Source: Lachnospiraceae bacterium AM93-12TA (GTDB lineage Bacteria; Bacillota; Clostridia; Lachnospirales; Lachnospiraceae). Taken from it: a DNA stretch of 39,540 bases. Positions within the stretch are counted from its first letter, which is position 1, and every line of letters begins with the position of its first letter. The notes below the pieces were generated by a model. It was not told the origin of the DNA. It saw only the letters and a list, made by a program, of their open reading frames with translations, and did no database searches. The stretch is from NCBI GenBank assembly GCA_027698105.1, contig JAQERH010000029.1, positions 1 to 39,540 on the forward strand. The letters are read 5' to 3'. Below are positions 19,101-26,021 of this stretch, one piece after another. Made by a program: the position numbers and the translations under genes.

Positions 19101-20492
19101 GGCCTGGGCGGCTGTTCCGGCAAACAGGTAAGAAATCTGATCATTCTTTCCCGTTCCATAAGTAAAACCGTTTTTCGCCTCCCGCGTCCCAATAAAGGTT
19201 CCTTCATGGGCAGCTGTTCCCTGTCCTGTCCTTCCAATCTCTCCGTCAAACCTGGATACAATCAGATTGCCTGACTCATAAAGCCCTGTCACTCCTCCTG
19301 CCGCCCTGCTTCCATTTCCTCCTATTGTTCCTGAAACTGAGCTGTTAAAAATATCGGCCTGATTCTGGCGGCCTGCCACACCTCCTACATATCCCTTTCC
19401 CTGAATACGGCTGCTGTCTCCATCCTGAGTAATGACCGTCACATCAGCCAGCTGTGCCTTCTGCACATTCCCGGCAATTCCTCCTGCAAATCCGGTTCTT
19501 CCCTCTGAATTGACTGTAATGCTGTCGGCCACGCAGTTTTCTATCACAGTACGCTGCGTTCCCCCTGTCACTTCTCCGGCAATTCCTCCCGCATCCTGCT
19601 CTGCATAGACAGAGCCATTCACTGTCACATTAGAAATAACAGAGCTTCCCTCCACGCAGCCTGCCAGCAAAGCCACATTGTCTTCTCCGGAAATTTCCTC
19701 TGCCTCCAGCGTAAGATTCTTAATCGTTCCGTTCTTTATCCGTCCAAACAGTCCTAGGTAAGAATAGTTCTGATCGTTCTTTGTAAACTTCAGCCCTGAA
19801 ATTGTATTTCCAGCGCCGTCAAAAATTCCCTCAAAGGCTGTGCGTGGCCTGCCTCCCAGGTCTGTTTTATTCTGAAACCACCCAATCGGGTTCCAGGAAC
19901 CATGATTTACTTCTAAATCTCCCAGGTGAATATCACTCTGAAGTTCAAAATAGATCCCTGCAAATGACTCTCCCTGAGCAACTGACTCAGAAAGTCCCAT
20001 CAATTCTGAAAGATTTCTAAGTTTGTAGGGATTGCTTCTGCTCCCTTCTCCTTCCCAGTCTATCTTTGCGCCCTGCCACTCTTCCCACAGATCTCCTGTG
20101 GCCGAACTGAAGAGTTCAGGAAGCTCCTCCTGTTCCTCCTCTGCTTCCTCCGTCTCTTCCTGCTTCATGTTCCCTGTATCGTCCTCTTCCGGCTTTTTCC
20201 CTGGATCTGATTCCTGTTCCAGTTCCGGATCCGGCTTCTCCTCCTCTTCCCCCGGTTCCGGCTTTTCTTCTTCTGGTTTCTCTGTTTTCTCTTCCTCTGG
20301 TTCTGACGGGGATGCCTTGTAAAAGGCTCCTTTTAAGCCCCGACTGAGCTCTTCCCCATACAGCAGATTCTGCTCTTCTTTTCCTCCCAGCCCCTCAGCC
20401 CCCTTAACCTGCACCGGAACTGTATTTCCTGCCGCTATGGCTGCCGCCGTCATCCAGGCTGCTGCTCTCCCTAATAATATCTTCTTTCTCAA
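16173..20492 (-). CDS. Secreted GLUG / Ig-like / cell-wall-binding repeat protein (1439 aa)
   Basis: Surface protein held by non-covalent wall-binding repeats. Layout: signal peptide (1 to about 32); Glu/Pro-rich acidic linker (about 55-125); a GSRSNPYKLRNLSELM entry motif followed by GLUG-type beta-helix repeats (about 145-430: GIFDGAGNTISGL, YLGLFGRI, AGGIAGEV, AGGIAGNV, VGGVAGRQ, AGGVTGLY); Ig-like (BIG2-type) repeats to about 1245; Gly/Ser linker (about 1251-1295); C-terminal choline-binding-type repeats (FDEFGHMVTGWF, GHMVTGWQWIDRD, YYFNPVSDGTKGKL). There is no LPXTG signal, so it does not depend on the sortase. Start is TTG at 20490-20492 with CCTCCT (SD AGGAGG) at 20500-20505, spacer 7. 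It begins 19 bp after the DUF6273-like gene. The ligand is unknown; adhesion or scaffold role is inferred. Confidence 0.88.
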   Translation of the reverse strand: MRKKILLGRAAAWMTAAAIAAGNTVPVQVKGAEGLGGKEEQNLLYGEELSRGLKGAFYKASPSEPEEEKTEKPEEEKPEPGEEEEKPDPELEQESDPGKKPEEDDTGNMKQEETEEAEEEQEELPELFSSATGDLWEEWQGAKIDWEGEGSRSNPYKLRNLSELMGLSESVAQGESFAGIYFELQSDIHLGDLEVNHGSWNPIGWFQNKTDLGGRPRTAFEGIFDGAGNTISGLKFTKNDQNYSYLGLFGRIKNGTIKNLTLEAEEISGEDNVALLAGCVEGSSVISNVTVNGSVYAEQDAGGIAGEVTGGTQRTVIENCVADSITVNSEGRTGFAGGIAGNVQKAQLADVTVITQDGDSSRIQGKGYVGGVAGRQNQADIFNSSVSGTIGGNGSRAAGGVTGLYESGNLIVSRFDGEIGRTGQGTAAHEGTFIGTREAKNGFTYGTGKNDQISYLFAGTAAQAKKVIGSSIADDNAWTYGAHIGYFTDYQRRYALVRGTGQQDGGERFFYEELEDGIQHIITQKLGEKLDEAAKNQLFNLDHYAPGNSGEPVRGYLVSIPRIDTKNANGTFDNDVAVLTAISSTNNSYYRQIDKDHPSAVAPGCTVTAATAPKNQNGNRYQLVYDENEPGQAKPPTYTDEEGERCPMAYVNGGSYSFQMPEANTELNAEYVKVTTELSMTPEETDISVIQTRTGDRKRPQIVTEVKDQEGKLIAKYLNGSEISAVQVIPVRIHAEHNGQGAAADRTVQWAIDNQDLLEFEEGWAGGYTSKDARVLPNLDSEFIQEIIRREAKAQADSGYQESIKNTIYTDTAVVTASTNPATSVDNQAVTGTCRVNVSFQILDQTTVRVEHMELNQNHLAFHVTRKLTGDRKNPEETYTADAPYYLDASLKPSQPFFQNVDWKTKEGQKILSLKPSGQNEQSCQVSVVFDKNGASHPAWIQNIVSQDNGKKEASGGYLRLSGSGRIQEVITATSEDQTHGVVSADCQVNVEFQTEDETVIHPEGVRLDQDTLDYELSYQFKGDTRSEVVKKEGFGVRDRLSASVLPELEKKEEYEPYNRKVLWSSSDPSAVSVKDGVLTVNDKAAWLEEAIKTPPYRGEKEVVITARTEDGGKEASCRIKLHFQAKAVQADREEEQFDIVLTKRGPRYNPSFTWSGTEGKQMKAELYPERKGEKPVWKSSDTSVLTVTADGLAVPAADKAGNAAPDWIKKAMETYPYSGETRVFLEVLDPEGVSKDRISVRLTFKMVDKTYSSGGGSSSGSGSSSSSGSGGGSSFGPGGSSSSGGGTGPAGEGAGAAGPAEGISGIWSCTPEGFWTFKAEREYRNEWAYIRNPYAAEGQNQADWFRFDEFGHMVTGWFTDTDGNEYYLWTESDGSKGHMVTGWQWIDRDQDGSRECYYFNPVSDGTKGKLIKSSVTADGYHVNDKGAWTVKGIIQTKG
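16612..16740 (-). other. Gly/Ser-rich linker before the cell-wall-binding repeats
   Basis: About 43 codons are nearly all Ser and Gly (SSGGGSSSGSGSSSSSGSG type). At DNA level the stretch is a degenerate purine-rich repeat of GAAGAA/GGAGGC-like units on the plus strand. It joins the Ig-like part to the wall-binding repeats and is a likely site of length variation between strains. Confidence 0.75.
20110..20330 (-). other. Acidic Glu/Pro linker in the GLUG protein
   Basis: Residues about 55-125 alternate Glu, Pro and Lys (SEPEEEKTEKPEEEKPEPG, then EETEEAEEEQEELPEL). It resembles the Pro/Glu spacers between signal peptide and folded part in wall-attached proteins. The plus strand shows an artefactual Ser-rich frame here. 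Confidence 0.7.
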
Positions 20493-20505
20493 TCTGTTTC
20501 CTCCT
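20490..20505 (-). promoter_or_regulatory. RBS deciding a TTG start
   Basis: AGGAGG (reverse complement of 20500-20505) lies 7 nt before TTG (20490-20492). The frame then reads directly into a basic, hydrophobic signal peptide (RKKILLGRAAAWMTAAAI). No in-frame ATG exists before the signal peptide, so TTG initiation is well supported. Confidence 0.7.
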
Positions 20506-20511
20506 GTTCAT

Positions 20512-22404
20512 TTAATCCTGCGGCATCACAAAGGCTGGTCTGATTCCAAAAGGCGATGTCACATCCAGTTCCTCATCCCCTGTTTTGCCTTCCGGGCAGA
20601 TCCGCTCAGGGCGGATCATTCCTCTTTCTAAGTCCACGCCGTACACATACCCTGTATCTGTTCCGTCCCCGATCCCCATAGGACTTCTGAGCCAATATCC
20701 CTTTGAAAAAGAGGACAGCTGTGTTTCTGGATTTTCCTCTTTCTCTCCTTCAAAGCTCCAGAGAAATTCTCTGTATTTCACAGCTTCGTCGACAGACAGC
20801 AGAAACAATGTTCCGTAGAGGGACTGCGCTCCCATATAATGGCTGTTTAAGCTGGTTCCGTCAAAGGAGGAATACTCTCCTTCCGGTGTTTCTCCGATAA
20901 AGGCTGTATCCGTCCCAATCTGTATCTGCTTTGCCAGATAGAGGGCCTTTCCGGCCTGATCCAGCCACTCTTTTGGTCTGGAATACTTGTAATCACTGCC
21001 TGTTCCAAAATTGACCAACGGACCTGGGCAGAATTCATATCGGTGGCTTCCATCCTCCTGTTCTTTAAGTACATAGTCGGATCCATAGTCAGCCGGAATC
21101 ACCGTCTCGCAGAGAAACAGAGCCAGCTGCTCATGATTTTCCATGCTGTCGGAATAATTCTGATCAACACACCGAAACAGCAGTTTCTGTCCGTCTATCT
21201 CTGCCTGCTGCAAATCCCCGAGCTCCCAGTGAATCCGTTCCGCTTCCCCCGCCTGGGGCTTCTTCAGAACAATGGCCGGGCGGATACCATAGTTGCTGTC
21301 AGACGGATCGGCCTTCAAAAGATTTCCTTGTGTATCTGCTGCCCATACCAGGCTGTCTGTGTGATCTCTGAGAAAAAATCCTCCTCCCCGTATCTGTTCC
21401 CGATACCTCTCATACTCTTCCTTTGACAGACTCATAGCATAATCAATTCCGCTGCATCCCGGAACATTCATTCCTGTCAGTGCTTCCCCCAGCGAACATC
21501 CATTCTGGAAGCCGTCTCGAAAATACCGCCTGATTTGGCTGTCCCCATAAACACAGGAACCATATCCTCCAAAAAATGTTGTATCTATCAGCTGATCTGC
21601 CAGATAAAGCATCCCGCCCTCTGGCAGACTGCTGTTCTGGTAGTCTCCGTCAATGCAGGTAAATGTAATCGGCTGTCCGCCTAAAACAGCATGGATCTGC
21701 GATCCCTCCTTCTGTTCAAAGGCCCTTTCCCGGCATCGGTCGCAGAGAGAATCCTGGTTCCGATCCTGGTGTCCCAGAGGTGCTGTAATAATCTCTCTCT
21801 CCTCTTTCGTCTCCTGACAGCGATACAGAGCAGTTCCCTTTCCCAGACACGAAGCTTTTGTCTGCCTTACTTTTTCCCAGTGCTTCAAACCGCCGAAGCT
21901 GCCCTGCTTCCAGACACTCATTCTGGCAATATACCAGGTATTCTCTCCTTCCCGCTCTTCAGCCTCCAGATAATTAGAATACACAGCGCCAGGGCCAAAC
22001 CACTCTGCCACCGCCTTTCCATTCGGTGCAAAGTTTTTTCCGATTACATAAAAGGTTCTCTCCTCTCCGTCCGGAATCTGCTCCGCCAGGCTTATAATCC
22101 TGATATCATTTTCCTTCTGGTCTGTGATAACAAAACGACTGTCCAAAATCGCATCAGATGCCTCTCCTGTGATCATACTTTCATACTTCCTGGCCATCTG
22201 AAAATACTCCTGAAGCGAAACGCTGTCCCTCCTTTCCGCTGCATCAGAGACGGTAGCCAGCTTCTTTTCAAAGTCTCTTTGCGGCCCTCCATAACTCTCC
22301 ATTCCCATGCCTCCCGCAAAGCAGAGAGCGCATACAGACAGAGCCGCCTCAAGCTGTCTCGTTCTGAGCGCTGTTTTTCCATTGACTGATTTCGTCGCCT
22401 TCAC
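20512..22404 (-). CDS. Exported protein with two DUF6273-like modules
   Basis: First gene of the surface locus, about 630 aa. The N-terminus carries a hydrophobic stretch (LEAALSVCALCFAGGMGM) consistent with export. Residues about 236-383 and 405-630 are two related modules: each opens with FTC/FRC plus IDGDY or VDQNY, contains a YLADQLIDT or YLAKQIQIGT segment, and closes with YGIRPAIVL or FGIRPAFVM. The second also has YWLRSPMGIGDGT. This matches the DUF6273 family, common in gut Firmicutes surface proteins and of unknown function. Between signal and modules is GHQDRNQDSLCDRCRE, like the HxDxDxDxxCDxC motif of such proteins. The GTG start at 22402-22404 follows an in-frame TGA five codons... 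upstream at 22416-22418, so it is the earliest possible start; its SD spacing is unusually short. Role in surface assembly is inferred from context only. Confidence 0.8.
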   Translation of the reverse strand: MKATKSVNGKTALRTRQLEAALSVCALCFAGGMGMESYGGPQRDFEKKLATVSDAAERRDSVSLQEYFQMARKYESMITGEASDAILDSRFVITDQKENDIRIISLAEQIPDGEERTFYVIGKNFAPNGKAVAEWFGPGAVYSNYLEAEEREGENTWYIARMSVWKQGSFGGLKHWEKVRQTKASCLGKGTALYRCQETKEEREIITAPLGHQDRNQDSLCDRCRERAFEQKEGSQIHAVLGGQPITFTCIDGDYQNSSLPEGGMLYLADQLIDTTFFGGYGSCVYGDSQIRRYFRDGFQNGCSLGEALTGMNVPGCSGIDYAMSLSKEEYERYREQIRGGGFFLRDHTDSLVWAADTQGNLLKADPSDSNYGIRPAIVLKKPQAGEAERIHWELGDLQQAEIDGQKLLFRCVDQNYSDSMENHEQLALFLCETVIPADYGSDYVLKEQEDGSHRYEFCPGPLVNFGTGSDYKYSRPKEWLDQAGKALYLAKQIQIGTDTAFIGETPEGEYSSFDGTSLNSHYMGAQSLYGTLFLLSVDEAVKYREFLWSFEGEKEENPETQLSSFSKGYWLRSPMGIGDGTDTGYVYGVDLERGMIRPERICPEGKTGDEELDVTSPFGIRPAFVMPQD

Positions 22405-22412
22405 TCTCCTTT
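22402..22412 (-). promoter_or_regulatory. Atypically close SD and GTG start
   Basis: On the minus strand AAAGGAGA runs directly into GTG (22402-22404), leaving about 1-3 nt between SD and start instead of 6-9. An in-frame TGA a few codons upstream rules out an earlier start, and the next in-frame ATG lies inside the hydrophobic segment. Either initiation is weak or the true start is a near-cognate codon further in. Confidence 0.45.
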
Positions 22413-22749
22413 CTCAGACTGGTTTCCTTCTTCTGGTTTCCTGTAAACCGGAGCTCCTGTCCCAAATCTTCATCCTGCTTTCCTGCAGGTTATAAATTTA
22501 AATTGTTTTTTTTATTTTTTGATTTTTTTGAGATATTTTAATAAATTGATGATTAAAGATTTTTTTTAGAATGCATAACAGAACTGAACATTTAAGAAAC
22601 GCAATACTAGCCGCCATTTCACATAAACTGCAAAATACCGCCTGGTCAAATCACCCACTATATATATCCTGTCTTTTATATCATTTGGAACATCGGCCTG
22701 AACAGGCCGGAATGAATAGGAAACCAGAATGTTTCCTGAAACTATTTTT
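22405..22749 (-). promoter_or_regulatory. Long structured 5' leader of the surface locus
   Basis: No protein gene is supported here. From the promoter at 22750-22778 the transcript would carry a leader of about 340 nt. It holds a perfect 7-bp hairpin (22718-22724 with 22731-22737, 6-nt loop), a GC hairpin CGGCCTG/CAGGCCG (22694-22709), a very A-rich tract (about 22500-22570) and a small hairpin CCTGC/GCAGG (22474-22489) before the start. GGAAACAU at the 5' end can instead pair with AUGUUCC (22687-22693), so two alternative folds exist. No known riboswitch consensus was recognised and there is no U-run for an attenuator. Confidence 0.45.
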
Positions 22750-22778
22750 ATTTTAGCACAATCCGGATGATATTTCAA
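22750..22778 (-). promoter_or_regulatory. Promoter of the surface locus
   Basis: Minus-strand TTGAAA (22773-22778), a 17-nt spacer, then TAAAAT (22750-22755): five of six matches to each sigma-A box. It lies between the aspS terminator and the first surface gene and predicts a start of transcription near 22743. Confidence 0.65.
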
Positions 22779-22798
22779 CCTTCAGTTCACATTTTTCC

Positions 22799-22854
22799 AA
22801 AAAGAAAGAGCAGAAGCTGTCGCCCTTAATGGCTTTTAAACACTTCTGCTCTTT
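22799..22854 (-). terminator. Rho-independent terminator of the relA-aspS operon
   Basis: A perfect 12-bp stem AAAGAGCAGAAG/CTTCTGCTCTTT (22805-22816 with 22843-22854) encloses a 26-nt loop and is followed on the minus strand by CTTTTT. It starts 13 bp after the aspS stop. Confidence 0.8.
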
Positions 22855-22867
22855 TTGCTATTCTCTC

Positions 22868-24679
22868 TTATTTCTCAGAATTTTCTTCCTGTGTCTCTTC
22901 CTCAGAAACCTCGATTCCCAGCTCCTCTAACTGCTTTACATCAACTGGAGAAGGAGCCTCTGTCATCAGACAGGACGCATCCTTTACCTTCGGGAATGCA
23001 ATTACATCACGGATACTGTCTGCTCCCACCATCAGCATAACCATACGATCCAGACCGTATGCAAGACCTGCGTGAGGCGGAACACCGTATTTGAAGGCGT
23101 CTAACAGGAAACCGAACTGATCCTTTGCCTGCTCCTCTGTGAATCCCAGCACCTCAAACATCTTAGACTGGATATCGCTCTGGTGGATACGGATGGAACC
23201 TCCGCCCATCTCAGTTCCGTTTAATACGATATCATATGCCTTTGCGCGAACTGCGCCTGGATTAGTATCAATAAGCTCCAGATCCTCCTCCATCGGCATG
23301 GTAAATGGGTGGTGCATAGCCACAAAGCGCTCCTGCTCTTCTGAGTACTCTAATAACGGGAACTCTGTCACCCAGAGGAACTTAAAGTCATCCTTCTTTA
23401 ACAGGTCAAGCTGTCTTGCCAGCTCCAGACGGAGGTTGCCCAGCACGTCAAATACAACCTTGTCCTTGTCTGCGGCAAATAATAACAGGTCGCCTGGCTT
23501 TCCATCCATAGCTTTTACAAGGGCACTTAACTCTTCCTCTGTCATAAATTTAGCGAACGAGGACTTGTAGGAGCCGTCCTCGTTGACAGCCAGATAAGCC
23601 AGTCCCTTAGCGCCGAAGCCCTTGGCATACTCTACCAGAGCGTCAATTTTCTTTCTCGGCATTCCAGCCTGTCCCTCTGCATTGATTCCTCTGACAGAGC
23701 CGCCGTTTTCCAGAGCGCCCTTAAATACTACAAACTGGCAGTCTTTTACTGTCTCAGATACATTCTTAAGCTCCATTCCAAAGCGGAGATCCGGCTTATC
23801 GGAACCGAAACGGTCCATAGCCTCTCTCCAGGTCATTCTCTGGATCGGAAGCTGTAAATCGTAGTTGCAGATCTCCTTAAAGAGCTTCTTTAACAGTCTC
23901 TCGTTCACATCCAGCACATCGTCTACATCCACAAAGGAAAGCTCCATATCAATCTGTGTAAACTCCGGCTGTCTGTCTGCTCTCAGATCCTCGTCTCTGT
24001 AGCATCTGGCAATCTGGAAGTAACGGTCATAGCCAGAGCACATTAACAGCTGCTTAAAAAGCTGCGGGGACTGAGGAAGGGCATAAAAACTGCCTGGGTG
24101 AACACGGCTTGGCACAAGATAGTCTCTGGCGCCCTCCGGTGTGCTCTTAATGAGAGTCGGAGTCTCGATCTCTAAGAATCCCTCCTCTGCCAAAAAGCTT
24201 CTGGTAAGAGTAGTCACGCGGCTTCTGGTCATCAGATTTCTCTGCAGATCCGGTCTTCTCAAATCCAGGTAACGATATTTTAATCTCAGCTCCTCCTTTG
24301 TCTTGGAGTTCTCCTCAATCGGGAACGGCGGAGTCTCAGACTCTGAAAGAATACGCAGGGAATTAGCACGGATCTCAATAGCTCCTGTCTTTAAATTTTC
24401 ATTGACAGCGCCGGAACGTGCCTCCACCTTTCCTGTAACTGCGATTACAAACTCGCTTCTAAGCTTTTCAGCCTTGGCAAAGCTTTCCTCACCGCAGTCT
24501 GCCTCCTCAAAGATAATCTGAAGCAGACCGGAGCGATCTCTCAAATCCACAAAAATGATTCCGCCTTTATTTCTGCTCTTCTGAACCCATCCCATGACGG
24601 TGACATTCTCACCGATCTGTTCTGTGGACAGCTCTGTACATCTGTGGGAACGCTTCAGTCCCAGCATTGATTCTGCCAT
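22868..24679 (-). CDS. aspS: Aspartate--tRNA ligase
   Basis: Class II aminoacyl-tRNA synthetase charging tRNA-Asp in the cytoplasm, 603 aa (usual bacterial length about 590). An OB-fold anticodon domain lies at about residues 15-105 (TVMGWVQKSRNKGGIIFVDLRDRSG). The catalytic core has FLEIETPTLIKSTPEGARDY, RYFQIARCYRDEDLRADRQPEF (motif 2) and GLAYGLDRMVMLMVG (motif 3). A GAD insertion domain of the bacterial type occupies the middle. The C-terminus ends in a short acidic tail (EEETQEENSEK). ATG 24677-24679 is preceded by AGGAGG. Last gene of the relA operon, 53 bp after hisS and followed by a terminator. Whether it is discriminating or also charges tRNA-Asn cannot be judged from the window. 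Confidence 0.98.
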   Translation of the reverse strand: MAESMLGLKRSHRCTELSTEQIGENVTVMGWVQKSRNKGGIIFVDLRDRSGLLQIIFEEADCGEESFAKAEKLRSEFVIAVTGKVEARSGAVNENLKTGAIEIRANSLRILSESETPPFPIEENSKTKEELRLKYRYLDLRRPDLQRNLMTRSRVTTLTRSFLAEEGFLEIETPTLIKSTPEGARDYLVPSRVHPGSFYALPQSPQLFKQLLMCSGYDRYFQIARCYRDEDLRADRQPEFTQIDMELSFVDVDDVLDVNERLLKKLFKEICNYDLQLPIQRMTWREAMDRFGSDKPDLRFGMELKNVSETVKDCQFVVFKGALENGGSVRGINAEGQAGMPRKKIDALVEYAKGFGAKGLAYLAVNEDGSYKSSFAKFMTEEELSALVKAMDGKPGDLLLFAADKDKVVFDVLGNLRLELARQLDLLKKDDFKFLWVTEFPLLEYSEEQERFVAMHHPFTMPMEEDLELIDTNPGAVRAKAYDIVLNGTEMGGGSIRIHQSDIQSKMFEVLGFTEEQAKDQFGFLLDAFKYGVPPHAGLAYGLDRMVMLMVGADSIRDVIAFPKVKDASCLMTEAPSPVDVKQLEELGIEVSEEETQEENSEK

Positions 24680-24732
24680 GATTTATTTTCCTCCTGAATT
24701 TTGTAAAAATGTAGATCCGGGGCAGGTAATAC

Positions 24733-25995
24733 CTATTTTAATCCTTCCCGGTAATACTCCTTAAACTCTGTGTAGCCGTCCTTCTGGAGCTGCTCCTTCT
24801 GGAATTTCTTATTTTTGTTCATCTGGGCTACCAGAACCTGAACGCCTGCTCTTCTCTCCTCTGAGGCCTCTTTTAAGACCTTAGCCAGCTTCTCCCCTCC
24901 GATATTTTTTTCGAAGAGATAAGCCTTTTTACCTGCAGCTGCAGGCACCTTAAACCCATTGTCAAGAAGAATGGTTACAATTCTTTCAAAGCCAATGGAA
25001 AATCCACAGGCCGGCGTATCCATGCCTGTAAACTTGCCGATCATCTTGTCATAGCGTCCGCCGCCTGCCACAGAGCCGCCGAAGCCCTCCATGGACACCT
25101 CAAAAATAGTTCCTGTATAGTATCCCATTCCTCTTACAAGAGTCGGGTCAAATTCGATACCAAACTTTACCTCTGCGATAGAGGATACTGTCTCCATAAT
25201 CTCAGCCAGCCCTTCAGCTGTGCCTTCCTTCACAACGCCCTTTAAGGTCTCTCCCAGGGCCCTCACACCATCTGCGTCTGTCTGAATGGACGCTAATAAA
25301 GCTTTGTACTTCTCTACGCTTTCAGCCTCATAGCCAAGCTCCATAAGCTCAGCTGCCACTCCGTCAAGACCGATTTTATCCATCTTGTCAAGGGTAATAA
25401 ACACCTTATCGCAGTCATCCTCCGGGAAGCCGCAGTAGGAAGCCATAGCCTTTAGCAGCTCCCTGTCGTTAATGCGGACAGTAAAGGAATTGTCCGGGCA
25501 GATCCGGGACAGGGCTGTGGTGGTAGCTGTAATCAGCTCGATCTCAGCCAGAGAGGTCGCATCTCCTAAAATATCAATATCACACTGTACAAACTGTCTG
25601 AAACGTCCCTTCTGAGGACGGTCAGCTCTCCACACGCTTCCTACCTGCAGAGCCTTAAACGGACTTGGAAGGTTTGCAGAATTATTGGAATAATAGCGGG
25701 ACAACGGAAGGGTCAGATCGTAGCGCAGACCGCCGTCTACCAGATCGGCCTCCTCCTTCGCTGTCTCCAGGTTTAACTTCTCGCCTCGTTTTAAAATCTT
25801 GAAAATAAGCTTTTCATTGTCTCCGCCCTGCTTGCTGGTCAGGTTCTCAATGTGCTCCACGCACGGAGTCTCAATGGCAGAAAAGCCGAATCCGCGGTAT
25901 GTCTCCTTAATCTTTCCAAGCACATAATCACGGATTTCCATTTCTGCCGGTAAAATATCTTTCATACCAGTTACTGGTTTTTTCTTCAAAGCCAT
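24733..25995 (-). CDS. hisS: Histidine--tRNA ligase
   Basis: Class II synthetase charging tRNA-His, about 420 aa. Visible motifs: KPVTGMKDILP at the N-terminus, motif 2 region RYDLTLPLSRYYS and GSVWRADRPQKGRFRQF, histidine-specific LVRGMGYYTGTIFEV, and motif 3 GGGRYDKMIG..ACGFSIGFERI. The C-terminal anticodon domain is the compact, Lys-rich form (MNKNKKFQKEQLQKDGYTEF) rather than the longer E. coli-like one. The frame is open to a GTG at 26004, but AGGAG lies 8 nt before ATG 25993-25995, giving MALKKKPVTG as the start. It lies 26 bp after hemZ and 53 bp before aspS. Function is firm. Confidence 0.97.
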   Translation of the reverse strand: MALKKKPVTGMKDILPAEMEIRDYVLGKIKETYRGFGFSAIETPCVEHIENLTSKQGGDNEKLIFKILKRGEKLNLETAKEEADLVDGGLRYDLTLPLSRYYSNNSANLPSPFKALQVGSVWRADRPQKGRFRQFVQCDIDILGDATSLAEIELITATTTALSRICPDNSFTVRINDRELLKAMASYCGFPEDDCDKVFITLDKMDKIGLDGVAAELMELGYEAESVEKYKALLASIQTDADGVRALGETLKGVVKEGTAEGLAEIMETVSSIAEVKFGIEFDPTLVRGMGYYTGTIFEVSMEGFGGSVAGGGRYDKMIGKFTGMDTPACGFSIGFERIVTILLDNGFKVPAAAGKKAYLFEKNIGGEKLAKVLKEASEERRAGVQVLVAQMNKNKKFQKEQLQKDGYTEFKEYYREGLK

Positions 25996-26021
25996 GGTAA
26001 TCACTCCTGTTTTCTAAGTAT

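Noticed and set aside
22621..22649. Alternative promoter TTGACC-17-TTATGT for the surface locus
   Set aside because: The -10 match is poor compared with TTGAAA-17-TAAAAT at 22750-22778. It may be secondary.
22405..22749. c-di-GMP riboswitch in the surface-locus leader
   Set aside because: The conserved GGGACGCAAAGCC-like core of type I and the type II core were looked for and not found.
22566..22778. 70-codon minus-strand ORF between aspS and the surface locus
   Set aside because: Its only start is a TTG that lies in the predicted -35 box, it has no SD, no internal ATG and no recognisable family. Treated as part of the untranslated leader; a decayed gene remnant cannot be excluded.
25996..26004. 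GTG start for hisS three codons upstream
   Set aside because: The GTG overlaps the SD region; AGGAG is correctly spaced for the ATG at 25993-25995.
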